From assembly GCF_016862395.1 (NCBI RefSeq), contig NZ_BOMW01000050.1, positions 39,816 to 103,815 of the forward strand: DNA of 64,000 nt. The letters run 5' to 3'. This document shows, one piece after another, positions 34,402 to 42,512 of this stretch (positions are counted from its first letter, which is position 1; each line of letters starts with the position of its first letter). The position numbers and the translations under genes were made by a program. The notes beneath the pieces are model-generated. The model was given only the letters and a program-made list of their open reading frames with translations, did not search any database and was not told the DNA's origin. The DNA is from Actinoplanes siamensis (GTDB lineage Bacteria > Actinomycetota > Actinomycetes > Mycobacteriales > Micromonosporaceae).

Positions 34402-35397
34402 ATGACCACCACCGTGACCGCGGCGCCCACCCGGACCCGCCGCCTCAGCGGCTTCCAGCCGACCGGTCGGCTGCATCTGGGAAACCTGCTGGGCGCCCTG
34501 CGCCCGCTGATCGCGGCACAAGGCGCCGCGGAGTCCATCGCGCTGATCGCGGACCTGCACGCGATGACCGTGGAGCACCACCCCGCGGCGGTACGGGCGT
34601 TCGCGCTCGAACAGGCGACAGTCATGCTCGCCGCGGGCGTCGATCCACAGCGCACGCCGATCGTGCTGCAGTCCCAGGTGCGCGAGCACACCGAGCTGCA
34701 CTACCTGCTGGAGTGCGTGGCCACCCACGGCGAGGCGGCCCGGATGATCCAGTTCAAGGAGAAGTCGGCGGCCGGCGGCCAGGTGCGGCTCAGCCTGCTC
34801 ACCTACCCGGTCCTGATGGCCGCTGACATCCTGCTCTACGACGCCGCCCAGGTGCCGGTCGGCGAGGACCAGAACCAGCATCTGGAGCTCGCCCGCACCC
34901 TGGCCGTGCGGTTCAACACGAAGTACGGCGCCACGTTCACGGTGCCCGAGGGGGTCCGGCCGGACTCCGCCGCACGGATCATGGACCTCGCCGACCCGTC
35001 CGCGAAGATGGGCAAGAGCAACGGCTCCGGAGCCGGGCGAATCGGCCTGCTCGACCCGCCCGAGGTGATCCGCCGCACGATCGCGCGGGCCGCCACCGAC
35101 ACCGTCGGCGTGGTCCGCCGGGACCGGGAGCGCCAGCCCGGCGTGACCAACCTGATCGGCATCCTGACCGAGATCACCGGCCGGGAGCCGTCCGACCGCA
35201 CCTCCTACGCCGCGCTCAAACGCGAGGTCAACGACGCGGTGCAGGACCTGCTCGCGCCGATCCGCGCGCGGCACGCGGAGCTTTCCGCAAACCCCGATCT
35301 CGTACGCGGGGTGCTCGCGGCCGGCGCGGAGAAGGTGCGCCCGATCGCCGCCGCGACGGTCGGCCGGGCACGGGCCGCGATCGGACTACTGGACTAG
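34402..35397 (+). CDS. trpS: Tryptophanyl-tRNA synthetase
   Basis: A 331-residue class I synthetase. HLGN at residues 25-28 is the HIGH motif and KMGKS near 200 is the KMSKS loop. It charges tRNA-Trp. GGAG seven bases before the ATG. The attenuator leader indicates control by charged tRNA-Trp. In Streptomyces coelicolor an auxiliary, indolmycin-resistant TrpRS is regulated in this way, so this may be an inducible rather than housekeeping copy; only a genome-wide count could tell. It is convergent with a GNAT gene, with 12 bases of overlap. Confidence 0.95.
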   Translation: MTTTVTAAPTRTRRLSGFQPTGRLHLGNLLGALRPLIAAQGAAESIALIADLHAMTVEHHPAAVRAFALEQATVMLAAGVDPQRTPIVLQSQVREHTELHYLLECVATHGEAARMIQFKEKSAAGGQVRLSLLTYPVLMAADILLYDAAQVPVGEDQNQHLELARTLAVRFNTKYGATFTVPEGVRPDSAARIMDLADPSAKMGKSNGSGAGRIGLLDPPEVIRRTIARAATDTVGVVRRDRERQPGVTNLIGILTEITGREPSDRTSYAALKREVNDAVQDLLAPIRARHAELSANPDLVRGVLAAGAEKVRPIAAATVGRARAAIGLLD

Positions 35398-35835
35398 CGC
35401 CGGGAGCCGCTTCTCGAAGCAGACGCTGCCGGGGTTGCCGGCGTAGATCCCGAACGCGGGGATCTGCCGGTAACCCGAGGACTGGTAGAGGGCGATCGCG
35501 GCGGGCAGGTAGACCCCGGTCTCCAGCCGGATCACCGGCCGCCCCGCGGCGAGCGCCTCCTCCTCCACGGCGACGATCAGCTGGCGGGCCAGGCCGTGGC
35601 CGCGGTGCGCCGGGCGGACGTACATCCGCAGCACCTCGGCCACGCCCGGCTCCAGAGCCTGCCAGGCGGTGCAGGCGACCGCCCGGCCGTTCACCACACC
35701 GATCAGATACGCGACGTCGTCGTGCGGTTCGAATACCTTGCCCGTGCCGGCTCCGGCCTCGGCCAGCTCGCGCTGCTGGGCAGTCACGAGAGCGGCGAGT
35801 TCGGGGTCCAGGGCGGGACGCGATTCGATCAGCAC
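35386..35835 (-). CDS. GNAT family N-acetyltransferase
   Basis: A 149-residue acetyltransferase. The acetyl-CoA site is VRPAHRGHGLARQLI (R/QxxGxG/A) near residue 78. The C-terminal IALYQSSGYRQIPAFGIY is the usual beta-alpha end. Substrate unknown. GTG start at 35835. It overlaps the trpS 3' end on the opposite strand by 12 bases. Confidence 0.88.
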   Translation of the reverse strand: MLIESRPALDPELAALVTAQQRELAEAGAGTGKVFEPHDDVAYLIGVVNGRAVACTAWQALEPGVAEVLRMYVRPAHRGHGLARQLIVAVEEEALAAGRPVIRLETGVYLPAAIALYQSSGYRQIPAFGIYAGNPGSVCFEKRLPALVQ

Positions 35836-35892
35836 AGAGGTGACTCTAGGTGACGTCCCTTTCCGGCGGGTTGCGTAGAACTGGCCTATGCC

Positions 35893-37401
35893 CTATTCGC
35901 CGGTGTCGTCCTCGTCGTCGTCCTCGTCGGTGACCAGCACCGGGAGCTTCGCGTTGGTCACGCTGGAGACGCTCCCGTCGGCCGCCATGTGCAGGACCTC
36001 GTCCTCGTTGCGGATCCGGCGGGCCTTGCGGGCGGCGAGCCGCTGCGCCGCGGAGGGCCGGTGGTCCAGCTCCTCCAGCCGGGCGTCGGTGCCACGCGGA
36101 CCGGAGACGAACTCGCCGGCGTTCGGCTGCCAGTCGAACTCGCGCTCGCCGATCCGCACCGGGTCGCCGGGCTGCGCGCCCAGCTTGGCCAGCCGGTCCT
36201 CGACGCCGAGCCGTTCCAGCCGGTCGGCCAGGAAGCCGACCGCCTCGTCGTTGTCGAAGTTCGTCTGCTTGATCCAGCGCTCCACCTGATTGCCGCGGAC
36301 CACGTACACGCCGTCCTCGTCCTGCTGGACGGTGAAGCCGGTGTCGTCCACCGCGCGCGGGCGCAGCACGATCCGGGTCGGCTCCTCGACCGGCTTCGCG
36401 GCCCGGTGCTCGGCGACCAGCTTGGCCAGCGCGAAGGTGAACTCGCGGAGGCCCTCCCGGGTCACCGCGCTCACCTCGTACACCTGGTAGCCACGGGCCT
36501 CCAGGTCCGGCCGGACCATCTCGGCCAGGTCCCGCCCGTCCGGGATGTCGACCTTGTTGAGCACCACGATCCGCGGCCGGTCCTCCAGACCGCCGTACGC
36601 GGCCAGCTCCGCCTCGATCGCGTCCAGATCGGCCAGCGGGTCGCGCTCGATCTCCGGCGCCGCCGAGTCCAGCACGTGGACCAGCACCGAGGTGCGCTCG
36701 ATGTGCCGGAGGAACTGCATGCCCAGGCCCTTGCCGGTGGCCGCGCCGGGGATCAGTCCGGGCACGTCGGCGATGGTGAACGTCTCCTCGCCGGCCTGCA
36801 CCACGCCCAGGTTCGGCACCAGGGTGGTGAACGGGTAGTCGGCGATCTTCGGCTTGGCCGCGGAGAGCACCGAGATCAGCGACGACTTGCCGGCCGAGGG
36901 GAAACCGACCAGGCCGACGTCGGCGACACTCTTCAGCTCGAGCACCACGTCCAGCCGGTCGCCCGGCTCGCCCAGCTCGGCGAAGCCCGGCACCTTGCGG
37001 CGGGCGTTGGCCAGCGAGCGGTTGCCCCGCCCGCCCCGGCCGCCGCGGGCCACCTCGAACTCGGTGCCCGCGCCTACCAGGTCGGCCAGCACCTCGCCGT
37101 CGGCGGTCTGCACGACCGTCCCGTCCGGCACCTTCAGCACCAGGCCCTTGCCGTTCGCGCCGTCCCGGTTCCCGCCGGCGCCACCACCGCCGTTGCTGGC
37201 CTTGACGTGCGGGTGGAAGTGGAAGTCCAGCAGGGTGTGCTGCTGCGGGTCGACGACCAGCGTGATGCTGCCGCCGTGCCCGCCGTCGCCACCGTCCGGG
37301 CCGCCGAGCGGCTTGAACTTCTCCCGGAGCACGGAGACACAGCCGTGCCCGCCGTCACCCGCCTGCAGGTGCAGCACGACCCGGTCGACGAACGTGGTCA
37401 C
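35893..37401 (-). CDS. obg: GTPase Obg (CgtA)
   Basis: A 502-residue Obg. The Gly-rich N-terminal Obg fold occupies 1-160 (GDGGHGCVSVLREK, GGGGAGGNRDG). The G domain has GFPSAGKSSL at 166-175, DVPGLIPGAA, and NKVD. An OCT domain follows (about 345-430), with an acidic tail ending DEDDDEDDTGE. Obg binds the 50S subunit and links GTP/ppGpp levels to ribosome assembly. GTG start at 37401. It lies downstream of rplU-rpmA as in most bacteria, but a terminator and a 400-bp gap with large inverted repeats intervene. Confidence 0.97.
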   Translation of the reverse strand: MTTFVDRVVLHLQAGDGGHGCVSVLREKFKPLGGPDGGDGGHGGSITLVVDPQQHTLLDFHFHPHVKASNGGGGAGGNRDGANGKGLVLKVPDGTVVQTADGEVLADLVGAGTEFEVARGGRGGRGNRSLANARRKVPGFAELGEPGDRLDVVLELKSVADVGLVGFPSAGKSSLISVLSAAKPKIADYPFTTLVPNLGVVQAGEETFTIADVPGLIPGAATGKGLGMQFLRHIERTSVLVHVLDSAAPEIERDPLADLDAIEAELAAYGGLEDRPRIVVLNKVDIPDGRDLAEMVRPDLEARGYQVYEVSAVTREGLREFTFALAKLVAEHRAAKPVEEPTRIVLRPRAVDDTGFTVQQDEDGVYVVRGNQVERWIKQTNFDNDEAVGFLADRLERLGVEDRLAKLGAQPGDPVRIGEREFDWQPNAGEFVSGPRGTDARLEELDHRPSAAQRLAARKARRIRNEDEVLHMAADGSVSSVTNAKLPVLVTDEDDDEDDTGE

Positions 37402-37622
37402 GGCTCAACTCCTCGTACGCTTCATGTCCTGTGGCCCGGCCGAGCCCGCTCAGCCGGTCTCCCGGTGTCCCGGGACTCACCCCGCCGGCCGTTCCCGTCC
37501 CCGCCCGGGGCCCCGCCCGTCCGGTCCCGGGCGGGCTCGGTCACGTGGCCACTGCTGGATTTGTCCCTATTCGCGCAACGCCGGCCCGGCCGCAGCTGTT
37601 CCCGTGACCGGCCCCAGATCTC

Positions 37623-37646
37623 GGCTGGCAACCATGGGTGCCAGCC
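37623..37646. repeat. 24-bp near-perfect palindrome
   Basis: GGCTGGCA - ACCATGGG - TGCCAGCC: 8-bp perfect arms, and the whole 24 bp is palindromic except one pair. It lies in the obg-rpmA gap (37402-37801), 21 bases from the larger inverted repeat. The 37402-37622 part of the gap is GC-rich with no gene that I can support; it probably contains the obg promoter. Confidence 0.85.
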
Positions 37647-37667
37647 CGGGAACCGCGCGGCCGGTCT

Positions 37668-37721
37668 CGGCTCGTCCTCATGGTTGTCTCCGGGGCGGGA
37701 GACAACCATGAGGACGAGCCG
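37668..37721. repeat. Perfect 23-24 bp inverted repeat with 6-base loop
   Basis: Arms 37669-37691 and 37698-37720 are exactly complementary (starting GGCTCGTCCTCATGGTTGTC), with an extra C-G pair at the base. A stem this long is unlike the 9-16 bp terminators nearby, and it is followed by the rpmA terminator at 37756. It could be an RNA hairpin, a protein-binding site or a mobile palindromic element. Confidence 0.95.
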
Positions 37722-37755
37722 GATGCCCGGCGGGCGTGCTGGGGCGTGCAAACAA

Positions 37756-37793
37756 AAGCGGGCCGTGGACCCCAAGAGGTCCGCGGCCCGCTT
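37756..37793 (-). terminator. Intrinsic terminator after rpmA
   Basis: A 16-bp stem with one wobble pair (37756-37771 with 37778-37793), 6-base loop. On the minus strand the stem is followed by TTTTGTTTG. It lies nine bases beyond the rpmA stop. Confidence 0.92.
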
Positions 37794-37801
37794 CGGCAGT
37801 C

Positions 37802-38062
37802 TTACTCCGCGGCCGACGGCACGATGCTGACGGTCTTGCGGCCCCGCTTGGTGCCGAACAGCACGTTGCCCGCGGCCAGCGCGAACAGCGTGTCATCGCT
37901 GCCGCGGCCGACCAGTTCGCCCGGGTGGAACTTGGTGCCACGCTGACGGATCAGGATCTCGCCGGCGCTGACCAGCTGGCCGCCGAACCGCTTGACGCCG
38001 AGCCGCTGAGCGGCGGAGTCACGGCCGTTACGCGAGCTTGATGCACCCTTTTTGTGAGCCAT
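37802..38062 (-). CDS. rpmA: 50S ribosomal protein L27
   Basis: An 86-residue bL27 beginning MAHKKGASSSRNGRDS, with KRFGGQLVSAGEILIRQRGT. The N-terminal tail reaches the peptidyl-transferase centre. There is no Firmicutes-type cleavable extension. It follows rplU after eight bases. Confidence 0.98.
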   Translation of the reverse strand: MAHKKGASSSRNGRDSAAQRLGVKRFGGQLVSAGEILIRQRGTKFHPGELVGRGSDDTLFALAAGNVLFGTKRGRKTVSIVPSAAE

Positions 38063-38070
38063 GGCTGCGC

Positions 38071-38385
38071 CTACTTCCCGCTCTTGATGCCGGTCACCTT
38101 GACGCGGGTCAGCGGCTGGCGGTGCCCCTGGCGCTTGTGGTAGCCGGTCTTGTTCTTGAACTTGTGGATCCGGATCTTCGGACCCTTGGTGTGCTCGGCG
38201 ATCTCGCCGGACACCGTAACGTTGGCAAGCTTGGCCGCGTCGGTCACCAGGTTGTCACCGTCGACGAGGAGGACCGCGGCGAGCGTCAGAGCGTCGCCGG
38301 GCTCGCCCACGAGCTTCTCGACCTCGATCACGTCGCCCTCGGCAACCTTGTACTGCTTGCCGCCGGTCTTGACGATCGCGTACAT
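38071..38385 (-). CDS. rplU: 50S ribosomal protein L21
   Basis: A 104-residue bL21 (MYAIVKTGGKQYKVAEGDVI; C-terminal FKNKTGYHKRQGHRQPLT). It binds 23S rRNA near L20. First gene of the rplU-rpmA transcript, with its own promoter and a leader of about 118 nt. Confidence 0.98.
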   Translation of the reverse strand: MYAIVKTGGKQYKVAEGDVIEVEKLVGEPGDALTLAAVLLVDGDNLVTDAAKLANVTVSGEIAEHTKGPKIRIHKFKNKTGYHKRQGHRQPLTRVKVTGIKSGK

Positions 38386-38509
38386 AGGACGCGGACTCCC
38401 TGAGACTTACGCAGCCCAAAACAGAAGCTGCTGGCGGATACTGCTGGGGTCCCGGCGCGACCGGCTGAGCCGGGCGCACGGAACAGGCGCCGAAAAAGCG
38501 CCGTCGGCA

Positions 38510-38538
38510 AGCCTACTTCATCGGCGTGCCGCGGCCAA
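38510..38538 (-). promoter_or_regulatory. Probable rplU-rpmA promoter
   Basis: On the minus strand TTGGCC (38538-38533), 17-base spacer, TAGGCT (38515-38510). Start of transcription near 38503. A small GGCGC/GCGCC hairpin with a T-rich loop lies near the 5' end of the leader. Confidence 0.55.
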
Positions 38539-38545
38539 AACCGGG

Positions 38546-39034
38546 TTAACTCTTTCCGCAGGCCGCATCCAGCGTAGCGTGCAATTCCGCGAGCTTGGCG
38601 TCATCGATCTTGCGGAGATCGCCCTTGAGCGCGGTCACCTGGGCGCCCATCGTCCCGAGCGCCTTCTTCAGCGCCGGGTCGGACGCCAGCTTCGACATGT
38701 CGAGCAGGGCGTAGGAGAAGCTCTCCACGTCGCGCGCGGCCTTCTCCTGCGCCTGCGCCCTGGCCCCGGCGTCCTTGGACGCGGCGTCGGTCAGCAGCTT
38801 GTAGTCGGCGGCGAAGGTGGTGCCGAAGCTGGTGCTGGTGCGGGCGGCCTGGTCGCAGATGGCCTTGGTGTCGGCGGAGAGCGCCGCGTCCGCGGAGGCG
38901 GCCACCGCGGGGTCGACGGCTGCCGGCGCCGTGGGCGCGCCGGCCGCCGGCGCGCTCTCGTCCGGGTCGCCGGAGCAGCCGGCCGCGAGCAGGGCGAAGC
39001 AGAGTGCGGCACAGGCCGCGAGAGGGCGTCGCAT
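38546..39034 (-). CDS. Predicted lipoprotein, alpha-helical
   Basis: A 162-residue protein with signal peptide MRRPLAACAALCFALLAAGC and lipobox LAAGC (lipidated Cys20). An Ala/Pro-rich linker leads to a helical domain with two cysteines (KAICDQAART, LDAACGKS) near its ends. No family recognised. It lies between the rng terminator and the rplU promoter, and forms its own unit. Confidence 0.78.
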   Translation of the reverse strand: MRRPLAACAALCFALLAAGCSGDPDESAPAAGAPTAPAAVDPAVAASADAALSADTKAICDQAARTSTSFGTTFAADYKLLTDAASKDAGARAQAQEKAARDVESFSYALLDMSKLASDPALKKALGTMGAQVTALKGDLRKIDDAKLAELHATLDAACGKS

Positions 39035-39080
39035 GGGATCTCCTCGGGGGACGGGGATCGATCCCGACGAGGGTAACGGA

Positions 39081-39131
39081 AAACCCGGCCCGGCAGTTAA
39101 CTTTCTTTACAGCTAACTGCCGGCCGGGTTT
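39081..39131 (-). terminator. Intrinsic terminator after rng
   Basis: An 18-bp stem with one bulged base (39081-39099 with 39114-39131), flanked by AAA/TTT, 16 bases beyond the rng stop. Confidence 0.9.
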
Positions 39132-39146
39132 CCTCAGCTCAGGAGC

Positions 39147-42100
39147 TCAGGGACGGGTACGGCGGCGGGTGGTGCTCCGGCGCGTCCGGCGACGGCCGGA
39201 ACCGGCGCCCACCGCGTCCTCGTCCCCCTCGTCCTCCTCCGCGGCGTCCGGGTCGTTCGCCCCGGCCAGCCGCATCGGCTCCGCCTCGGCCGCGCTCTCC
39301 GCGCCGTTGACGTCCGGCGTCTCGTACCGGGACAGGTCGTAACCGCTGATGTCGTAGTCGTCGTCGGCGTCCGAGGCGCTCAGCACCGGCGCGGGCCGGA
39401 CCACCCCGGACCGGATCACACCCGACCCGGCCACCGGGGTCTCCGGCACCGGCACCGCGGCCACCTCGGCCGCCGGACCGGCCTCCGCCGGCTCGATCAG
39501 CTCGATCGGCTCGCTCGGCTCGATGGCCACCTCGACCTCGGCCACCTCGTCCGCCGGCGCGGGAGTCCGCGGAACCGCGGCCTCCACCTGCGGCTCGACC
39601 GGCGGGGTGTCCCCACCGCGCCGCCGCCGCGACCGCCCGCTGCTCGCCGGCTGCGCCGGGGCCTCGGTCCGCGCCGCCGCCGCGACCGCCTTGACCTGGG
39701 TCACCGCGCCCGCGCCGCTGCCGCCGCCCGCGCCGCCACCGCCGTTGGACCGCTTCTCCGGCACCGGCTCGGGGTGGATCACGACGCCGCGGCCCTTGCA
39801 GTGGTCGCAGGTCTCGCTGAACGCCTCGAGCAGGCCGGCGCCGATCCGCTTGCGGGTCATCTGCACCAGGCCGAGCGAGGTGATCTCGGTGACCTGGTGC
39901 TTGGTCCGGTCCCGGCCCAGGCACTCGGTCAGCCGGCGCAGCACCAGCTCGCGGTTGCTCTCCAGCACCATGTCGATGAAGTCGATCACCACGATGCCGC
40001 CGAGGTCACGCAGCCGCAGCTGACGCACGATCTCCTCGGCCGCCTCCAGGTTGTTGCGGGTGACCGTCTCCTCCAGGTTGCCGCCCGCGCCGGTGTACTT
40101 GCCGGTGTTGACGTCGACGACTGTCATCGCCTCGGTCCGGTCGATCACCAGGTGGCCGCCGGAGGGCAGGAAGACCTTGCGGTCCAGGCCCTTGAGGATC
40201 TGCTCGTCGATCCGGTGCTCGGCGAACACGTCGCCCGCGCCGGTGTGCCGGTGCAGCCGCTCGACCAGGTCCGGCGACACCGAGTGGAGGTAGTTCTCCA
40301 CCTCGGCGTACGCCTGCTCGCCCTGCACGATCAGCTCGCGGAAGTCCTCGTTGAAGAGGTCCCGGACCACCCGGATGACCAGGTCGGGCTCCTCGGAGAG
40401 GGCGCGCGGCGCGTTACCCTCGGCCGCCTTCGCCTGGATGTCCTCCCACTGCGCCTGCAGCCGCTTGACGTCGCGGGCCAGCTCGTCCTCGCTGGCGCCC
40501 TCGGCGGCGGTCCGCACGATCACGCCCGCGCCGTCCGGCACCAGCTTCTTCAGCACGTCCCGCAGCCGCTTGCGCTCGGTGTCCGGCAGCTTGCGGCTGA
40601 TCCCGGAGGCGTTGCCGTTGGGCACGTACACCAGGTGCCGGCCGGAGAGCGCGATGTGGCTGGTCAGCCGGGCGCCCTTGTGGCCGATCGGGTCCTTGGT
40701 GACCTGCACCAGCACCGAGTCGCCGGAGCGCAGCGCCTGCTCGATGGAGCGGGCCCGGCCCTCCAGCCCGGTGGCGTCCCAGTTCACCTCGCCGGCGTAG
40801 AGCACGGCGTTGCGGCCGCGGCCCACGTCGACGAACGCGGCCTCCATGCTGGGCAGCACGTTCTGCACCTTGCCCAGGTACACGTTGCCGACCATGGTGC
40901 CGGAGGTGGCCCGGGCGACGTAGTGCTCGACCAGGATGCCATCCTCGAGCACAGCGATCTGGGTCCGGTCGGCCTTTTGCCGGACGACCATGACCCGGTC
41001 CACCGCCTCACGGCGGGCCAGGAACTCCGACTCGCTCAGGATCGGCGGGCGGGTGCGACGCTGCTCGCGGCCGTCCCGGCGGCGCTGGCGCTTGGCCTCC
41101 AGCCGGGTCGAGCCGGAGACACCCTGCACCTCGTCGGTGCGGCGCGGCTCGCGGACCCGGACGACCGTGTGCACGCCGTCCTCGATGCCGCCGGTCTCGG
41201 CGTCCCCGCCGGACCCCTTGCGACGGCGACGGCGGCGCCGGCGGGTCACTCCGCCCTCGCCCTCCTCGCCCTCCTCGTCCTCCTCGTGGGCGGCCTCGGC
41301 GTCGCCCTCGCCCTCGTCGCCCTCGCCCTCGGACTCGTCGGTGTCCGATTCGTCGGCCTCGTCGGACGGGCCCTTGCCCCGGCCCCGGCCACGGCGGCCA
41401 CGGCGACGGCGACGGCGACCGCCGGCTTCCTCGTCCTCGGACTCGTCCTCGACGCCCTCCTCGAGTTCGTCGGCGCCCTCGTCCTCGGACTCGTCCAGCA
41501 CCGGCGGCTCGGCCTCGGCGGCGGCCGGCTCGACCGGCTGCTGCTCCTCGGCGGCGCCACGGCGACGGCGGCGGCTGCGCCGGGTGCCCTCGGCCGGCTC
41601 CTCGGCGGTCTCCGCGCCGGCCGCCGGAGCGGCGGCCTCGGCCTCGGCCGGCTCGGCGGCCGCGACGGCCTCGGCCGGCTCCGCCGCGAGCGGATCGGTG
41701 ACCGGGCGACGGCGCCGGCTCACCGGAGCGGGCTCGGCCTCGGTCGCCTCGGGCGGCATGAACAGCACCGCCGGGGGCAGCGCGGCGCGGCGGGCCCGGG
41801 CGGGCTTGGCCGGCTTCTCCTCGACGAAGTCGTCGTCCAGCGGGAGGACACCGACCACCGGCACCTCGGCGGCGGCGGCCGCCTCCTGCTCCGCGTTCTC
41901 CTCCTCGACCGGCTCGGCGACGGCCGGCTCGGCAGTCGCGGCCGGCTCGGGCGTCTCGACCGGCTCGGCGGGCGGCTCGGCGACGGCCTTGCGACGGCTG
42001 CGCGTGGCCTTCTTCGCCGGAGCCTTGGCGGCCTTCACCGGAGCCGCGGGCGCAGCCTCGGCCTCAGCGCCTTCCGGAGCGGCGGCCGGAGCCTCGGCGC

Positions 42101-42383
42101 CGGTCGGGGCCGCCTCTTCCGCCGGCGGTGCGGTGGCCTTCCGGCGGCTGCGAGTGGCCTTTTTCGCCGGAGCCGGAGCCGCGGCGGCCTCCGCTTCCGG
42201 TGCGGGTGTCTCGGCGGGCGGCGTCTGGGCCGCTGGCGATTCCGCGGGAGCCGCGGCCGCCTTGCGCCGTGTGGTCCGGGCCCGGCGGGCCGGAGTGGTG
42301 GCGGTATCGGTGGGCGGCGTAACTGCGCCGTCCCCTTCACCGCCCGGTTCTCCCAGGTTGGCTGGGGGCTCGTTATCGAGCAT
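39147..42383 (-). CDS. rng: Ribonuclease E/G, actinobacterial type
   Basis: A 1078-residue Rne/Rng family endoribonuclease. The first ~450 residues are low-complexity Ala/Glu/Pro with basic clusters (KKATRSRRKA repeated) and acidic runs. The catalytic part follows: S1 region (GNVYLGKVQNVLPSMEAAFV), SHIALSGRHLVYVP, then the DNase I-like core with VVDVNTGKYTG (catalytic Asp) and GGIVVIDFIDM. The zinc-link motif is CDHCKGRG. A ~170-residue C-terminal tail ends in an Arg-rich segment. It processes rRNA and degrades mRNA. ATG at 42383 with GGAGAG upstream is preferred to the longer frame. The disordered arms are likely scaffold and RNA-binding regions. Confidence 0.95.
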   Translation of the reverse strand: MLDNEPPANLGEPGGEGDGAVTPPTDTATTPARRARTTRRKAAAAPAESPAAQTPPAETPAPEAEAAAAPAPAKKATRSRRKATAPPAEEAAPTGAEAPAAAPEGAEAEAAPAAPVKAAKAPAKKATRSRRKAVAEPPAEPVETPEPAATAEPAVAEPVEEENAEQEAAAAAEVPVVGVLPLDDDFVEEKPAKPARARRAALPPAVLFMPPEATEAEPAPVSRRRRPVTDPLAAEPAEAVAAAEPAEAEAAAPAAGAETAEEPAEGTRRSRRRRRGAAEEQQPVEPAAAEAEPPVLDESEDEGADELEEGVEDESEDEEAGGRRRRRRGRRGRGRGKGPSDEADESDTDESEGEGDEGEGDAEAAHEEDEEGEEGEGGVTRRRRRRRRKGSGGDAETGGIEDGVHTVVRVREPRRTDEVQGVSGSTRLEAKRQRRRDGREQRRTRPPILSESEFLARREAVDRVMVVRQKADRTQIAVLEDGILVEHYVARATSGTMVGNVYLGKVQNVLPSMEAAFVDVGRGRNAVLYAGEVNWDATGLEGRARSIEQALRSGDSVLVQVTKDPIGHKGARLTSHIALSGRHLVYVPNGNASGISRKLPDTERKRLRDVLKKLVPDGAGVIVRTAAEGASEDELARDVKRLQAQWEDIQAKAAEGNAPRALSEEPDLVIRVVRDLFNEDFRELIVQGEQAYAEVENYLHSVSPDLVERLHRHTGAGDVFAEHRIDEQILKGLDRKVFLPSGGHLVIDRTEAMTVVDVNTGKYTGAGGNLEETVTRNNLEAAEEIVRQLRLRDLGGIVVIDFIDMVLESNRELVLRRLTECLGRDRTKHQVTEITSLGLVQMTRKRIGAGLLEAFSETCDHCKGRGVVIHPEPVPEKRSNGGGGAGGGSGAGAVTQVKAVAAAARTEAPAQPASSGRSRRRRGGDTPPVEPQVEAAVPRTPAPADEVAEVEVAIEPSEPIELIEPAEAGPAAEVAAVPVPETPVAGSGVIRSGVVRPAPVLSASDADDDYDISGYDLSRYETPDVNGAESAAEAEPMRLAGANDPDAAEEDEGDEDAVGAGSGRRRTRRSTTRRRTRP

Positions 42384-42454
42384 GGGCGCTCTCCAGTTCT
42401 GGCGACCCCGGGCGCGGGTGAGCGCTGCCACGCAGGATCGCTGCAAGTATTTCG

Positions 42455-42477
42455 GGCCCGTCCGAGCCGGACGGGCT
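42455..42477 (-). terminator. Terminator after the TIGR03936 gene
   Basis: A perfect 8-bp stem (CCCGTCCG / CGGACGGG), extendable by two pairs, with a 3-base loop, 36 bases downstream of the stop at 42513. Confidence 0.65.
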
Positions 42478-42512
42478 GCCGAAGTCTGCCAATGGGCGCC
42501 GACCGGTTCCGG

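Noticed and set aside
34147..35274. Minus-strand extension of pepN across trpS
   Set aside because: It is antisense to trpS and its control region; M1 peptidase similarity begins at 34146.
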